Source: Fluviirhizobium alvei (lineage in GTDB: Bacteria; Pseudomonadota; Alphaproteobacteria; Rhizobiales; Rhizobiaceae). From it: DNA of 64,000 nt. Under the pieces are notes generated by a model. It did no database searches. It saw only the letters and a list, made by a program, of their open reading frames with translations, and was not told the DNA's origin. Positions within the stretch are counted from its first letter, which is position 1, and each line of letters starts with the position of its first letter. Where the stretch lies: positions 101,608 to 165,607 of the forward strand of contig NZ_JAUOZU010000014.1 of assembly GCF_030551875.1 (NCBI RefSeq), written 5' to 3'. Of this stretch, positions 27,869 through 36,775 are shown piece after piece. The translations under genes and the position numbers were made by a program.

Positions 27869-28042
27869 CTCGCTTAACCACATGCATGGCCTCCAAGCCC
27901 CGACACATTGTAAGTCCGCGTCCTGGAAGTCGGATGACATGCTTTCACGAAGGCGCCTCAAGGGGTCTCAACCCACTGATGTCAACGTCATAGGCGATGC
28001 AATCAGTTGCGGCGGCGGCTCGGTCGGTCGTGCTCCGATGGG

Positions 28043-28657
28043 CTAACGATCGCTGACACCATCCTCCTGCAAAGCTGCGCGCATCAAAGCCTGGGCAGTC
28101 CAGCGGAGCACTTTTTCAGCCTCCTCCAGTTCCAACTCACAGACGTCACGCATGACAACCAGGGCCTCGATGCCCATCGTCAGCGACAGGGCATTCACAA
28201 GCCGCTTGAAATGTTCGGGAGGCAGTTTTTCCCGGATCGGCGCCATCGCTTCATTCAGCCAGCCTATGCGACGTCCGGCTCGCCTGTTCTCGCTTCTGCC
28301 TGAAGATGCTCCGCCATAAAGAGCGCGGAAAACGGTTTCATTATCGGCGATCATGCTGAAGACGTCTCCGACGAGTTTATCCACCCGCTCGCCCACCTCG
28401 GTCGTATCCATATCCGCGCGCGACGGGGCGATATGAATGGCCGTCGCCACGCCGTCCAGGGCCGCCTCGTTGATCATATCTTCGGGCGTCGAGAAATAGC
28501 GATAGGCGGTAGCACGGGAAATCCCGGCCTGGTCAGCAGCTTCTGCCACAGAAGGCCGCCCGCCTTTCTCAAGAATCTCCCGCGCCGCCCGCAGGAGTTC
28601 GGCCCGCGTTCTGCGCTTTTGGTTCACGCGTTCAAAACTTCTCTCTTGACTGTTCAT
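28043..28657 (-). CDS. TetR-family transcriptional regulator
   Basis: A 204-residue repressor. I chose ATG 28657 (MNSQERSFERVNQKRRTRAELL) since AGG lies six bases upstream; earlier starts would cross the operator. The helix-turn-helix is RPSVAEAADQAGISRATAYRYFSTPEDMINEAAL at residues about 35-68, followed by an all-helical ligand domain with no recognisable effector motif. It is divergent from the cupin/DoxX genes over about 70 bases with a palindrome between, so it should repress them and itself. Confidence 0.88.
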   Translation of the reverse strand: MNSQERSFERVNQKRRTRAELLRAAREILEKGGRPSVAEAADQAGISRATAYRYFSTPEDMINEAALDGVATAIHIAPSRADMDTTEVGERVDKLVGDVFSMIADNETVFRALYGGASSGRSENRRAGRRIGWLNEAMAPIREKLPPEHFKRLVNALSLTMGIEALVVMRDVCELELEEAEKVLRWTAQALMRAALQEDGVSDR

Positions 28658-28670
28658 TCCAACCTCGTTA

Positions 28671-28686
28671 TGAGACATGTATCTCA
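28671..28686. promoter_or_regulatory. TetR-type operator in the tetR/cupin spacer
   Basis: TGAGACATGTATCTCA: perfect TGAGA/TCTCA arms around CATGTA. Its position 14 bases upstream of tetR and 42 upstream of the cupin gene fits a shared operator. Confidence 0.6.
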
Positions 28687-28727
28687 TCAAGAGAATAAAG
28701 TATCACAACAAAACAAAGGCGCAAGAT

Positions 28728-29213
28728 ATGAATTCCAGTTTTCATGCTTCAGTGAGCCGCCCATCGCCGCTCACGCTCCATTTTCTCGGCAATATCCTCA
28801 CCTTCCGCGCACGGTATTCGGACACCAGTGAAAGCTTCACGGTGATTGAGGTTTTGACGGCGCCAGAAGCTGGTCCGCCGCCGCACACGCAGACGGATCA
28901 GGAGGCCTTTCTGGTTCTGGAAGGACAGTACGAAATCACCATTGGCGACACCGTGCGCAAATGCGTTCCCGGCGACTTCGTTCATGTTCCTCCCGGCGAA
29001 ATGCACACATTCCGCAATATCGCGTCCACGCCGTCACGAATGCTGTTGATCAACTTTCCGGGCGATTTGCACGAAGCCTTCTTCCTCGCTGTGGGCGAAG
29101 AACTGTCTCCCGGGCAGACGGAATTTCCACCGATGACGCCGCCGGATGTGCCGAAAATCGTGGAGACTGCGGCCCAATTCGGCATCACAATTCCCCTTCC
29201 CGCACACGCTTGA
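28728..29213 (+). CDS. Cupin-domain protein
   Basis: A 161-residue single-domain cupin. The start MNSSFHASVSRPSPLTL follows AAAGGCGC. The two cupin motifs are readable: PPPHTQTDQEAFLVLEGQYEITIGD near residue 53 (with one His and one Glu-like acidic ligand) and GDFVHVPPGEMHTFRN near 90 with a C-terminal His. The pattern suits a metal-binding dioxygenase- or isomerase-like cupin such as those related to quercetin dioxygenase, but one expected histidine of motif 1 is not obvious, so catalysis is uncertain. It is co-directional with a DoxX gene and under the divergent TetR. Confidence 0.8.
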   Translation: MNSSFHASVSRPSPLTLHFLGNILTFRARYSDTSESFTVIEVLTAPEAGPPPHTQTDQEAFLVLEGQYEITIGDTVRKCVPGDFVHVPPGEMHTFRNIASTPSRMLLINFPGDLHEAFFLAVGEELSPGQTEFPPMTPPDVPKIVETAAQFGITIPLPAHA

Positions 29214-29223
29214 GGATCTTTCC

Positions 29224-29673
29224 ATGAACAGTTTCATCGAACGCTTGGTGACAACACGCTCTTTCGGCTTCGTCGCCCGGACCGTGCTGACCTTCATGTT
29301 TTGGTCGAGCGGCCTTGCAAAGCTTCTCGATTTCCCAACCGCGATGGCGGAAATGCAGCGATTTGGCCTCGCGCCCGCGGCACCCGTGGCGATCCTCGTC
29401 ATCATCGTGCAGTTGGGCGGATCTGCGCTCGTCATTCATGGCCGTTACGCATGGCTGGGGGCTGGCGCGCTCGGCGTATTCACCGCGCTGACCATTCCTA
29501 TCGCTCACGCATTCTGGACTATGAGCGGCGAAATGGCATTCCTGGAGATGATGTTCGTCTTCGAGCACATATCCGTAATCGGCGGACTGATGGTGGCCGC
29601 GGCTTTGTGCGCGCCTCATCGCCTCAAATCGGTCCGTCCATCATCAGTCGGACATCTTGTGCGAGGCGCGTGA
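29224..29673 (+). CDS. DoxX-family membrane protein
   Basis: A 149-residue inner-membrane protein with four hydrophobic helices, starting MNSFIERLVTTRSFGFVART 10 bases after the cupin stop; GAGGATC precedes it. FWSSGLAKLLDFPTAMAEMQRFGLAPA is the typical DoxX/DoxD entry, and a GGSALVIHGRYAWLGAGAL helix follows. DoxX proteins are membrane components linked to quinone or thiol redox, but roles vary. It is likely co-transcribed with the cupin under TetR control. Confidence 0.82.
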   Translation: MNSFIERLVTTRSFGFVARTVLTFMFWSSGLAKLLDFPTAMAEMQRFGLAPAAPVAILVIIVQLGGSALVIHGRYAWLGAGALGVFTALTIPIAHAFWTMSGEMAFLEMMFVFEHISVIGGLMVAAALCAPHRLKSVRPSSVGHLVRGA

Positions 29674-30027
29674 ATGCGCCCGCCACAATGGCGGCTCTCA
29701 AAACACAAGAGGCGGCTTTATGACCATCCCGCCATCGGCTGTGTGATGGCTATGGAGGCCGCCTCGCGATAATGTTTAGTCTGGCCAAGACAAAATCTTT
29801 GCCGTCACTTTCAAATGAGTGCGGCTCGCCCGGCTATTAGCATGCGATCGTCCAATAGGACGCGCACGCCCTAAACGCAGACATGCAACGAACCTTGACA
29901 CGATGTTGCGCCGGAAACGGCCCAACGACGCGCATCCTTGCGCCCTTCTGCCAGGTTCATTTTCACCACAATCGGCGCTGAACAGCCTGGGCAATGTCTC
30001 GGCCTGCGCCCATTCAGGAACATCAAC
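29674..30027. other. Intergenic stretch between doxX and the RTX gene
   Basis: This 354-base space holds a small hairpin CCGCC-ACAAT-GGCGG at 29680-29694, a possible doxX terminator. I see no convincing gene; reading frames here are short and unlike neighbours in codon use. The promoter of the RTX gene must lie here, but no clear -35/-10 pair stands out. Confidence 0.4.
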
Positions 30028-33000
30028 ATGACAGTAAGATATGGAACCGATGCAAGCGAAACACTGACCGGCGGAAACGAGGCGGACTTCTTTCTCGGGA
30101 TGGGCGGCGACGACAGGTTGATCGGGCTTTTCGGCAGCGACCAGATGATCGGCGGTGACGGAAATGACCTGATGGAAGGCGGCTTCCAGGATGATTCCTT
30201 CGCCGGCGGCCTTGGACAGGACAGGCTGAACGGAGGGTCTGGAAACGACGGTCTTTCCGGCGGGGCGGGCGCGGATATCATGATCGGCGGTCTCGGCAAC
30301 GATCTTTTCAGCGAAACAGATGTCAGCGATTATGTTGGCGATGTTATCGATGGCGGTTTGGGCATCGATACCATTCTCGTCTCCCTGGCGAATTCGGCGG
30401 AAGGTGTCACGTTCGAAGCATCTGACCCTTTGAATACAGTCACGCTCGTCGGCGCGCAACTTCACGACATCGAGCAGTATTTCATCATAGGTTCCGATCA
30501 AGCCGCAGACACCATGACCGGTGGCCGGTGGAGCGACCGCTTCGAGGGCAAAGGCGGCGACGACACGCTCCAAGGCGGTGGCGGTTTCGATTATCTGAGC
30601 GGCGGATCTGGCAACGACACTGTCATCGGCGGTCAGGGAAACGATACAGTCGAAGGCGATGAAGGCGACGATCGTCTCATCGGTGGCTTTGGCAAAGACA
30701 GGCTCCAGGGCGGGTTCGGCAATGACAGTCTTTACGGAGGCAAGGGTGATGATGAGCTTACCGGCTATGACGGCAACGACGTTATCTCCGCTGGTGCTGG
30801 TAATGATTATATCATCGACGGCGCGGGCGCAGATATTCTGAAGGGCGGATCGGGGGACGATTATGTTTTTCTGGGAGGAGGTGATGATCTGGTATCGACT
30901 GGCAGCGGCGACGATCTGATTATCCTGTCGCCGAATTCCGGCAAAAAGAGCATCAATGGCGGCTCAGGCACTGATACAATCACCTACGGCTATATCGATG
31001 GCAATTTCACAGCCATGGATGAATCAAAGGTCAATACACTTGCTGATGGAACGACAATTCAGCACGTCGAAGCCTACCGACTGTTCGGAACAAGCGACGC
31101 AAATACATTCGTCACACTCGGTGGCGACGATACTCTTACAGCCTATAGCGGCAATGACGTTCTGCGCTCCGGCGCCGGAGATGATTTCCTGGATGCCGGA
31201 CACGGCCTCGATACGCTTTTTGGCGAGGCCGGTAACGATATCATGATGGTCGGGGGCGAGAAGGACACGCTCGACGGCGGCGATGGCCGAGATACAGCCT
31301 ATTTCTATGTCGACCTCTATACCCAAAATCTGACGTTTCGCGCCTCCAACGGCAGGGGCACGCTCTCAAACGGCACGACAGCGGCAAATACCGAAATCTT
31401 CAATATCTTCACGGGTTCTGGATCCGACAGCCTGTATGCGGGAGACGCGCTTCAGGTTTGGTTCAAGACCGGAGAAGGCAATGACAAGCTCTATGGCGGC
31501 AAGGGCGCTGACTTATTGGATGCAGGCGTCGGCAGCGATTTCATCGATGGCGGCGCGGGAAACGATCAAATCATCGACATGGGTGGCAACAACACGCTGC
31601 TGGGTGGAGAAGGCAATGACGAGATCTCGGTGTCCGTCATGGACGCGAGCGATGATGGATTGAGCATCGTCGATCTCGGCGCCGGCAACGACATCGTCAA
31701 GTTGAATGACAGCCAGGGCGGGGTCTATGGCGCGCTTGAAGCAAATGGCGGAAACGGCGTTGATTTCGTACAAATCGATCGTAGCCTAACCACCGCCTCG
31801 CTGACGTTTGTCCTGTCGGCGAATGCCCGTTTGGTGAATGGCGATGCTATCGTTAAGAATTTTGAACGGGTCAAGATCAGTGGCGGCTCCGGCGCAGACA
31901 TTTTCACCGGCGGCAAGCTTGCAGATCAGCTAAACGGCTATGATGGAGCCGATACCCTGAGAGGACAGGCAGGTGATGACTGGCTGCATGGCGGCTCTGG
32001 ATCCGACACTCTCGAGGCTGGCGATGGAAACGACCACCTCTACGCCAGCAATCAGTCTACGGAAGCCGATAGCGATGTTTTGAATGCAGGCGCAGGGAAT
32101 GACGAACTCTATATCAACTCCGGCGATCGCGCGGATGGTGGCGAAGGTTTCGATCGGGTCACCATCGATCTCTCGGCGCTAACAACGGGCGTGAATTTCA
32201 CCTTTTCATCGGGCGTGGTCAACGTGAATGGAGCAACAAAGGTGTCCGGCATGGAAGCTCTCGATTTCATGGGCACCGCGGGTGGAGACATCGTCAAAGC
32301 AGGGTCCGCCTCGGACATTCTGCGCGGCAATACCGGCAACGACGTGTTGAAGGGTATGGGGGGAGCCGATACATTCTATGATGGCGCTGGAAATGACACG
32401 CTCTACGGCGGCGATGGCGATGATTTCTTTATCCATGACGTTTATTTCGGCAACGACGTCTTCGATGGCGGCGCAGGTACCGATACGATCAGGTTCGACT
32501 TTTCAGGCGACAGCTCTGTCAAACTAGATCTTGCCGATTTCCGACAGAACGACGGACTGGTCAACGGAATCTCTGTGATCGGCATCGAACGCGTCATCGG
32601 TACGAGTAAAGACGACGATATCAAGGGTACCGACGTTGGCGAGGATCTGTTTGGCAGCGCAGGCGACGATATCCTTGCTGGCCGGGACGGCAACGACACT
32701 CTTTCGGGTGGAGGCGATGCGGACTGGATCAGCGGCGGCGCGGGCAAGGATCTATTCGCTTTCAGCAGCACATTCGACGCCGGCGACGAGATCGTTGATT
32801 TCAAGCGCGGCCAGGACCGGCTTTCAATCGACAAAATTGCCTTCGGCATCGATAAAAAGACCGGGTTCAATCTCGTCAACTCCAACGAGGTTTCGTTCTC
32901 CGGCGCCGCGCCGACCTTCCTGTTCGAAGGCGACGCCCACAGGCTCTGGTTCGATGCAGACGGCAAGGGGGGTGATGAGGAAGCGCTTCTTCTCGCTACG

Positions 33001-33048
33001 CTCGACAATATCTCGACATTGTCGCAAAGCGATTTCTTGTTGATCTAG
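30028..33048 (+). CDS. RTX calcium-binding repeat protein, type I secretion substrate
   Basis: A 1006-residue acidic protein made almost entirely of glycine-aspartate nonapeptide repeats (GGxGxDxLxG, for example GGDGNDLMEGG, GGSGNDTVIGG). I chose ATG 30028 (MTVRYGTDASETLTGG), where the repeats begin at once. No signal peptide is present; the hydrophobic C-terminus (ISTLSQSDFLLI) fits an uncleaved type I secretion signal. Six modules of about 50 residues without glycine repeats alternate with the RTX blocks; each begins D-[TFR]-[IV] and ends with E-x-x-x-I-x-G-[ST]. No protease, lipase or other enzyme domain is seen, so it is more likely a surface or adhesion-type protein. No T1SS genes lie in the window. 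Confidence 0.88.
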   Translation: MTVRYGTDASETLTGGNEADFFLGMGGDDRLIGLFGSDQMIGGDGNDLMEGGFQDDSFAGGLGQDRLNGGSGNDGLSGGAGADIMIGGLGNDLFSETDVSDYVGDVIDGGLGIDTILVSLANSAEGVTFEASDPLNTVTLVGAQLHDIEQYFIIGSDQAADTMTGGRWSDRFEGKGGDDTLQGGGGFDYLSGGSGNDTVIGGQGNDTVEGDEGDDRLIGGFGKDRLQGGFGNDSLYGGKGDDELTGYDGNDVISAGAGNDYIIDGAGADILKGGSGDDYVFLGGGDDLVSTGSGDDLIILSPNSGKKSINGGSGTDTITYGYIDGNFTAMDESKVNTLADGTTIQHVEAYRLFGTSDANTFVTLGGDDTLTAYSGNDVLRSGAGDDFLDAGHGLDTLFGEAGNDIMMVGGEKDTLDGGDGRDTAYFYVDLYTQNLTFRASNGRGTLSNGTTAANTEIFNIFTGSGSDSLYAGDALQVWFKTGEGNDKLYGGKGADLLDAGVGSDFIDGGAGNDQIIDMGGNNTLLGGEGNDEISVSVMDASDDGLSIVDLGAGNDIVKLNDSQGGVYGALEANGGNGVDFVQIDRSLTTASLTFVLSANARLVNGDAIVKNFERVKISGGSGADIFTGGKLADQLNGYDGADTLRGQAGDDWLHGGSGSDTLEAGDGNDHLYASNQSTEADSDVLNAGAGNDELYINSGDRADGGEGFDRVTIDLSALTTGVNFTFSSGVVNVNGATKVSGMEALDFMGTAGGDIVKAGSASDILRGNTGNDVLKGMGGADTFYDGAGNDTLYGGDGDDFFIHDVYFGNDVFDGGAGTDTIRFDFSGDSSVKLDLADFRQNDGLVNGISVIGIERVIGTSKDDDIKGTDVGEDLFGSAGDDILAGRDGNDTLSGGGDADWISGGAGKDLFAFSSTFDAGDEIVDFKRGQDRLSIDKIAFGIDKKTGFNLVNSNEVSFSGAAPTFLFEGDAHRLWFDADGKGGDEEALLLATLDNISTLSQSDFLLI

Positions 33049-33444
33049 GCGCTCCGCCAAACACGACAGAGCGGCGGGCCTTCCCGCTCTCTGATGTCGC
33101 TGGAGTTTGGTTCGAGATACGTCTCCAAGCGCTGGCCCAAGGCAAACTGTAGAGATCGAGGAAAGGATAAGCCTTTCCTCGATCGACAAACGTTATGGGT
33201 CAGAGCGCCTGGTCGTTGGTCCGTTGCTTCGCGATCGGATTCTCACTAAATTAACCAATTGTTTTTATAGTTAATATTATATTAAACGAACATTTTTGCG
33301 CCTATAAAGTTCGCCAGTTCAAACTCTATGATTTGATATCCTTCACATACGATAACTATAATTTATCACATGTTTTAGATTTGAGGGCGCAAATCACGAT
33401 TCTGGTGCCAAGACCGGGCAATTCGGCCGGTTTCAAGAGGCTCG
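33049..33444. other. Intergenic stretch with a strong hairpin and an AT-rich block
   Basis: After the RTX stop there is AGAGCGG...CCGCTCT (33069-33091), then a perfect 13 bp inverted repeat at 33154-33184 (GATCGAGGAAAGG, loop ATAAG, CCTTTCCTCGATC) that should terminate transcription. About 33240-33380 is strongly AT-rich compared with its surroundings (for example TTAATATTATATTAAAC), probably the promoter region of the former recombinase or a transferred segment. No gene is seen. Confidence 0.55.
33154..33184. terminator. Perfect 13 bp hairpin after the RTX gene
   Basis: GATCGAGGAAAGG at 33154-33166 pairs fully with CCTTTCCTCGATC at 33172-33184 across a 5-base loop. No T-run follows. Confidence 0.65.
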
Positions 33445-34234
33445 ATGACAGTTCCAAACCTATCCGAAAGCGAACAACGCTCACTCCAACTCGACGCGAT
33501 CGCCTCAATTCTGCAGATCGAGCGGCGCGAAACGATTGCCGCTCTGCTGACCAGATAACGGCATACCGGACGCTGTCTCGAGCACATTGCGGGACGTGGG
33601 CCTTCTGCGCAGTTTCGGACCACATTCGCCGGCTACGGTGCGGCGGCGTCTGAACAGTTGGTCCACACTCACCCAATGGTGTGGGTTGCAAGGCGCCTTT
33701 GCCTCCGGTGGCCGCCGCCGGTCCGAGCTGGTCGCGCTCCGGCTGGAGGATCTCGCCGAAGAAGATCCGGTACCGGCCAACCCGTCCGATCCGCAGTCGC
33801 CTCCCCTGCCCTGCCTGTCGCTTCATCTCGGCCGGACGAAGACGACCGCCGCCGATCATGGTGCCAAAGCTTACCTGATCGGCTATCCCGTGACCGCGCT
33901 CAGACAATGGCTCGCCGAAGCCGGGATCGAAAGCGGGGCAATCTTCCGCCGGATCGACCAATGGGGCAACATCGACCGCCGTGCCCTGAACGCACAATCG
34001 GTCAATCTCATCCTCAAATCGCGCTGCCAAAAGGCCGGCCTCGATCCTGCACAATTTTCCGCGCATGGGCTGCGATCGGGCTATCTCACCGAGGCCGCCA
34101 ATCGCGGCATTCCGTTGCAGGAAGCCATGCAGCAATCGCAACACCGATCGGTGATCCAGGCCGCCGCCTACTACAACAATTCCGAACGGCGCCTGAGCCG
34201 GGCGGCACGCCTGGTCGCCGAACCGGACGGCTGA
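33445..34234 (+). pseudogene. Decayed tyrosine recombinase/integrase
   Basis: The gene starts at ATG 33445 (MTVPNLSESEQRSLQLDAIASILQ), hits a stop at 33556, and continues in another frame from about 33551 (GIPDAVSSTLRDVGLLRSFGPHSPATVRRRL) to the stop at 34234. Catalytic parts of a tyrosine recombinase remain: first arginine in SGGRRRSEL, HGLRSG (His-x-x-Arg), the HRS histidine and the YYNNSER tyrosine. However, GLQGAFA runs straight into SGGRRRSEL, so about 70-80 residues of the core before the first catalytic Arg seem deleted, and a second loss lies at the frame change near 33551. It is convergent with repC. It is almost certainly inactive. Confidence 0.78.
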
Positions 34235-34257
34235 TCGCGGCGAGGATAAAGCGCGCA

Positions 34258-35472
34258 TCACCCGGTTTTCCGCAACGTGCCGACATGGGTCCGCATCAAG
34301 GCCATCAGCATCGGTCCAAGCCCGAATTCGCCCTCTCGCGCCTTTGTGGTCAGGCTGCGGAGATAGCCGCCAGCCGAATTGATATGCCCGGCGCGCTCGA
34401 GGATACAGGCCACCACGGTCGCCGCATTTTCAGGCCCCATCACCTCGCAGGCTTCCTGATAGGCGCTCGGACTAACGCCCAGCATCGACCGCACCACGAC
34501 GGCTGCCGACATCAGCTCGCGCCAGGTCTCGATCCGGCCGGCGGGCCCATAGGCGGTAATTTCCGGGCAGGCTTGCAGAACCATGCCGAGCGGGAAGGAT
34601 TTTATCTCTGGCGCAACCCCTCGCTCTTCCCGAACCGGATTTTCGCCCGTCGCTTTTTCATAGCGCGGTTCAGATACAGATTTAGAGTCGGATTTTGAAT
34701 TCTGTGTGTGACGCTCAGAATCATGGGCATTGCCGCTCATATTTTCTGAATTCATCATCAATTCCAGATGATTGACGATCCTTTGCCGCAAATGTTCGAG
34801 CGCTTCGAGGCTCGCTTCGGCGGCGGCCTTGTTCCATTGGCGCGGAAAGCGTTCGACGATCGCGCGGAACTGTTCGAGGAACATCGGCCAGTCGCCTTCG
34901 ATCGCCTCCTCCACGGCGACGCCGATCAGCTTGGCAATGTCGCGCCGGCAGATGGTGATGCGTTCGCGCAGCCGCTGCAGGTCCACCCGTTCCTGGGCAA
35001 TCACCGCTGCCATGGCTTCGATCTCTTCTGCACGCGCCAGAAGCGGCGCCAGCGAAAAGCCGTAGGCCTCATCAATATCGCCGGAGGAGCCGCGCCGTGC
35101 AAAGCGCTTGCCGTTGGCGCTATCCTTGCGGCTGATCAGCCCGGCTTCGACCAGCACGGCCAGATGCCGTCGGATCGTCTGCTCGGCCATCCCATGCGCC
35201 CTTACCGATAGCTGGGCATTGGACGGGAAAACCACCAGCCCATTCTGAACCGAGAGTTCCGTATGCGGATAGAAGCTCAGAAGCGCATTAAGCAGCGCCA
35301 GTGCACGGTCCGTCACGCCGAGTTTCGGTCTTGCTTCGCAGACCGCTCGGTAAAGTTTCCATTTGTCGGTCGACTTCTCGTCATCGAGATCCCGCCCCGC
35401 TACCTGATGTGATAGCATGGCGAGCGTCATCGACCGCTGCCCAAAGGGCGTCGTTCCAATCGTCTCCATCAT
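34258..35472 (-). CDS. repC: Replication initiator RepC of a repABC replicon
   Basis: A 404-residue plasmid replication protein. I chose ATG 35472 (MMETIGTTPFGQRSMTLAML), typical of RepC, with AGGGG just upstream; a longer start at 35517 is possible. FGQRSMTLAML and GVTDRALALLNALLSFYPHTELS are family landmarks; the N-terminal winged-helix region continues through MAEQTIRRHLAVLVEAGLISRKDS near residue 100. The AT-rich part of the gene near 34654-34770 is where origins lie in known repABC plasmids. It is downstream of repB with a 247-base spacer carrying an antisense RNA. Confidence 0.93.
   Translation of the reverse strand: MMETIGTTPFGQRSMTLAMLSHQVAGRDLDDEKSTDKWKLYRAVCEARPKLGVTDRALALLNALLSFYPHTELSVQNGLVVFPSNAQLSVRAHGMAEQTIRRHLAVLVEAGLISRKDSANGKRFARRGSSGDIDEAYGFSLAPLLARAEEIEAMAAVIAQERVDLQRLRERITICRRDIAKLIGVAVEEAIEGDWPMFLEQFRAIVERFPRQWNKAAAEASLEALEHLRQRIVNHLELMMNSENMSGNAHDSERHTQNSKSDSKSVSEPRYEKATGENPVREERGVAPEIKSFPLGMVLQACPEITAYGPAGRIETWRELMSAAVVVRSMLGVSPSAYQEACEVMGPENAATVVACILERAGHINSAGGYLRSLTTKAREGEFGLGPMLMALMRTHVGTLRKTG
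34654..34770. other. Probable origin of replication (AT-rich block within repC)
   Basis: This stretch of repC is much richer in A and T than the rest of the gene (it includes GATTTTGAATTCTG and ATATTTTCTGAATTC) and encodes a hydrophilic linker. In studied repABC plasmids the origin is within repC in an AT-rich region; placing it here is inference. Confidence 0.55.
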
Positions 35473-35597
35473 CCGTCCCCTGTCAAAAGAGGCAAGCGGA
35501 CCCTCAGACGTTCTCATTTGGACAAAAGATATACTTCAGCGAATGGATATTCGCCGTCGACTCTTGACTTTGCTGTGCGGAAGTGATTCTCTCGAAT

Positions 35598-35650
35598 TGC
35601 TACATTGAAGAGGGCTTCCGAAATGGTAACGTTTTGGGGGCCTTTTTTCT
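35598..35650 (+). ncRNA. Antisense RNA (ctRNA) between repB and repC
   Basis: Known repABC modules encode a small counter-transcribed RNA in the repB-repC spacer, opposite in direction to rep mRNA. On the plus strand here GGGCTTCCGAAA (35612-35623) pairs with TTTTGGGGGCCT (35632-35643) with G-U wobbles and is followed by TTTTTT, a proper intrinsic terminator. A TTGACT at 35564 is a candidate -35 box giving a transcript of about 50 bases, the known size. The promoter and exact ends are inferred. Confidence 0.7.
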
Positions 35651-35719
35651 TGTCTCGATGTCGTCCTTTCTCACTTCACTCAGGCGACCCAGCGGCTTTC
35701 GCCGCCAGGCATCATCAAC

Positions 35720-36775
35720 TCATTCGCTCGATCCGCTGACGAATCGGGCGTAATCTTCGCGCAGTCGCTCTGCTACGCTTTCAATGAAAGCGCTGTCGGC
35801 ATTGGCGGCGAAATCGATCTTCACCCCCCTGCCCTGCCGCTGTACGCGAGCGAAGACCTTGCCATCCGGACCAGTCAGATCCTCGGGCTTGGCCTTCTCC
35901 GTTTGCTGTTTGCGCGTCAGCCGGTCGAAAAGCAGCTGAAAGCGCTCATCGGTGGCGGACTTGCGAAACCGTTCGCTATGGATCTCGTCGATCGCCTTGA
36001 CCCGCGCCGCCTGACTGTCGAACAACTGGCCCAACGCCATCCAGCGGTCGCGTCCGGCTTTCGGCGCTGGGCCGATCGCACGCACGAATTCGTCCGGAAC
36101 CGCATCGGCCACCTGGAGCAGGCGCGACAGTTCGCTCTTCTGCACCGCGAGCGCTTCGCCGATCAGCTTGCGATCGAACTGGCGTCCGACGAGCGCCTTG
36201 GCAAACAGGGCGCGTTCGATGAAGCTCAGGTTACGGCGTTCGGCATTTTCCTTGCCCTGCGCGACGACAAGCTCATCATCGGTCAGAGGCCGGACGATGG
36301 CCTTGACAGCAATCTCGAGCCGCCGCGCGGCTTTGAGGCGCCGGTGGCCATAGGCTACCTGATAGCGCCCCTTCTGTTCCGGATGCGGCCGCACCAGGAT
36401 CGGCGCGTGCTGGCCGCTGTCGCGAATGCTCTCGACGAGCGCCAGGAAATCGGGATCATCCTTCTCGGCATCGCTCAGGCGATCGGAAATGAAGGAGATG
36501 TCGATCGCCGTCGTGTCCAGCGACACGATCCTTTCTCCCTCCTCCAGAGCCTGCTTGAGAACGCGCGCCTCTTCCGCCTCACGGGCGATCGAAGAGAGCG
36601 AAAGACCCATCGCCTTGACCGCGCCGGAGGCTGCCCGGGGAACCGATGCCGCGCCGGGGTTGGCCGCATCCGATGACGAGTTGACAGCTGGCAACTCGGA
36701 TTTCGTCTCCGGTGCCGGCGTCAGCGCATCGCCGAAAAGTGCCTTGATCGAGTTCTTGCGGTCGCGTGGATTCAT
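35720..36775 (-). CDS. repB: Plasmid partition protein RepB (ParB family)
   Basis: A 351-residue centromere-binding protein. The ATG overlaps the repA stop (ATGA). The start MNPRDRKNSIKALFGDAL is typical of RepB. The ParB nuclease-like domain spans about residues 90-170 (ISDRLSDAEKDDPDFLALVESIRDSGQHAPILVRP and GRYQVAYGHRRLKAARRL), and the helix-turn-helix follows in LIGEALAVQKSELSRLLQVADAVPDEFVRAIGP near 207. It should bind the GTTGACAGCTGTCAAC palindrome, found at 38337 and, with one change, inside this gene at 36680. Confidence 0.95.
   Translation of the reverse strand: MNPRDRKNSIKALFGDALTPAPETKSELPAVNSSSDAANPGAASVPRAASGAVKAMGLSLSSIAREAEEARVLKQALEEGERIVSLDTTAIDISFISDRLSDAEKDDPDFLALVESIRDSGQHAPILVRPHPEQKGRYQVAYGHRRLKAARRLEIAVKAIVRPLTDDELVVAQGKENAERRNLSFIERALFAKALVGRQFDRKLIGEALAVQKSELSRLLQVADAVPDEFVRAIGPAPKAGRDRWMALGQLFDSQAARVKAIDEIHSERFRKSATDERFQLLFDRLTRKQQTEKAKPEDLTGPDGKVFARVQRQGRGVKIDFAANADSAFIESVAERLREDYARFVSGSSE
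36680..36695. promoter_or_regulatory. parS-like site inside repB
   Basis: GTTGACAGCTGGCAAC differs by one base from the perfect palindrome at 38337-38352. The outer GAGTTG/CAACTC arms extend its symmetry to 20 bases. It lies in the linker-coding part of repB. Confidence 0.65.

Noticed and set aside
27800..28042. Possible small gene between SDR and tetR
   Set aside because: The reading frames are short, without ribosome site or plausible composition, and the space fits converging genes with a terminator.
30028..33048. Tandem repeats as CRISPR or satellite DNA
   Set aside because: The repetition is at protein level (RTX nonapeptides) with varied codons, and there are no spacers.
33356..34261. 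301-codon open frame on the minus strand
   Set aside because: It is antisense to the recombinase remnant, whose catalytic residues are recognisable on the plus strand.
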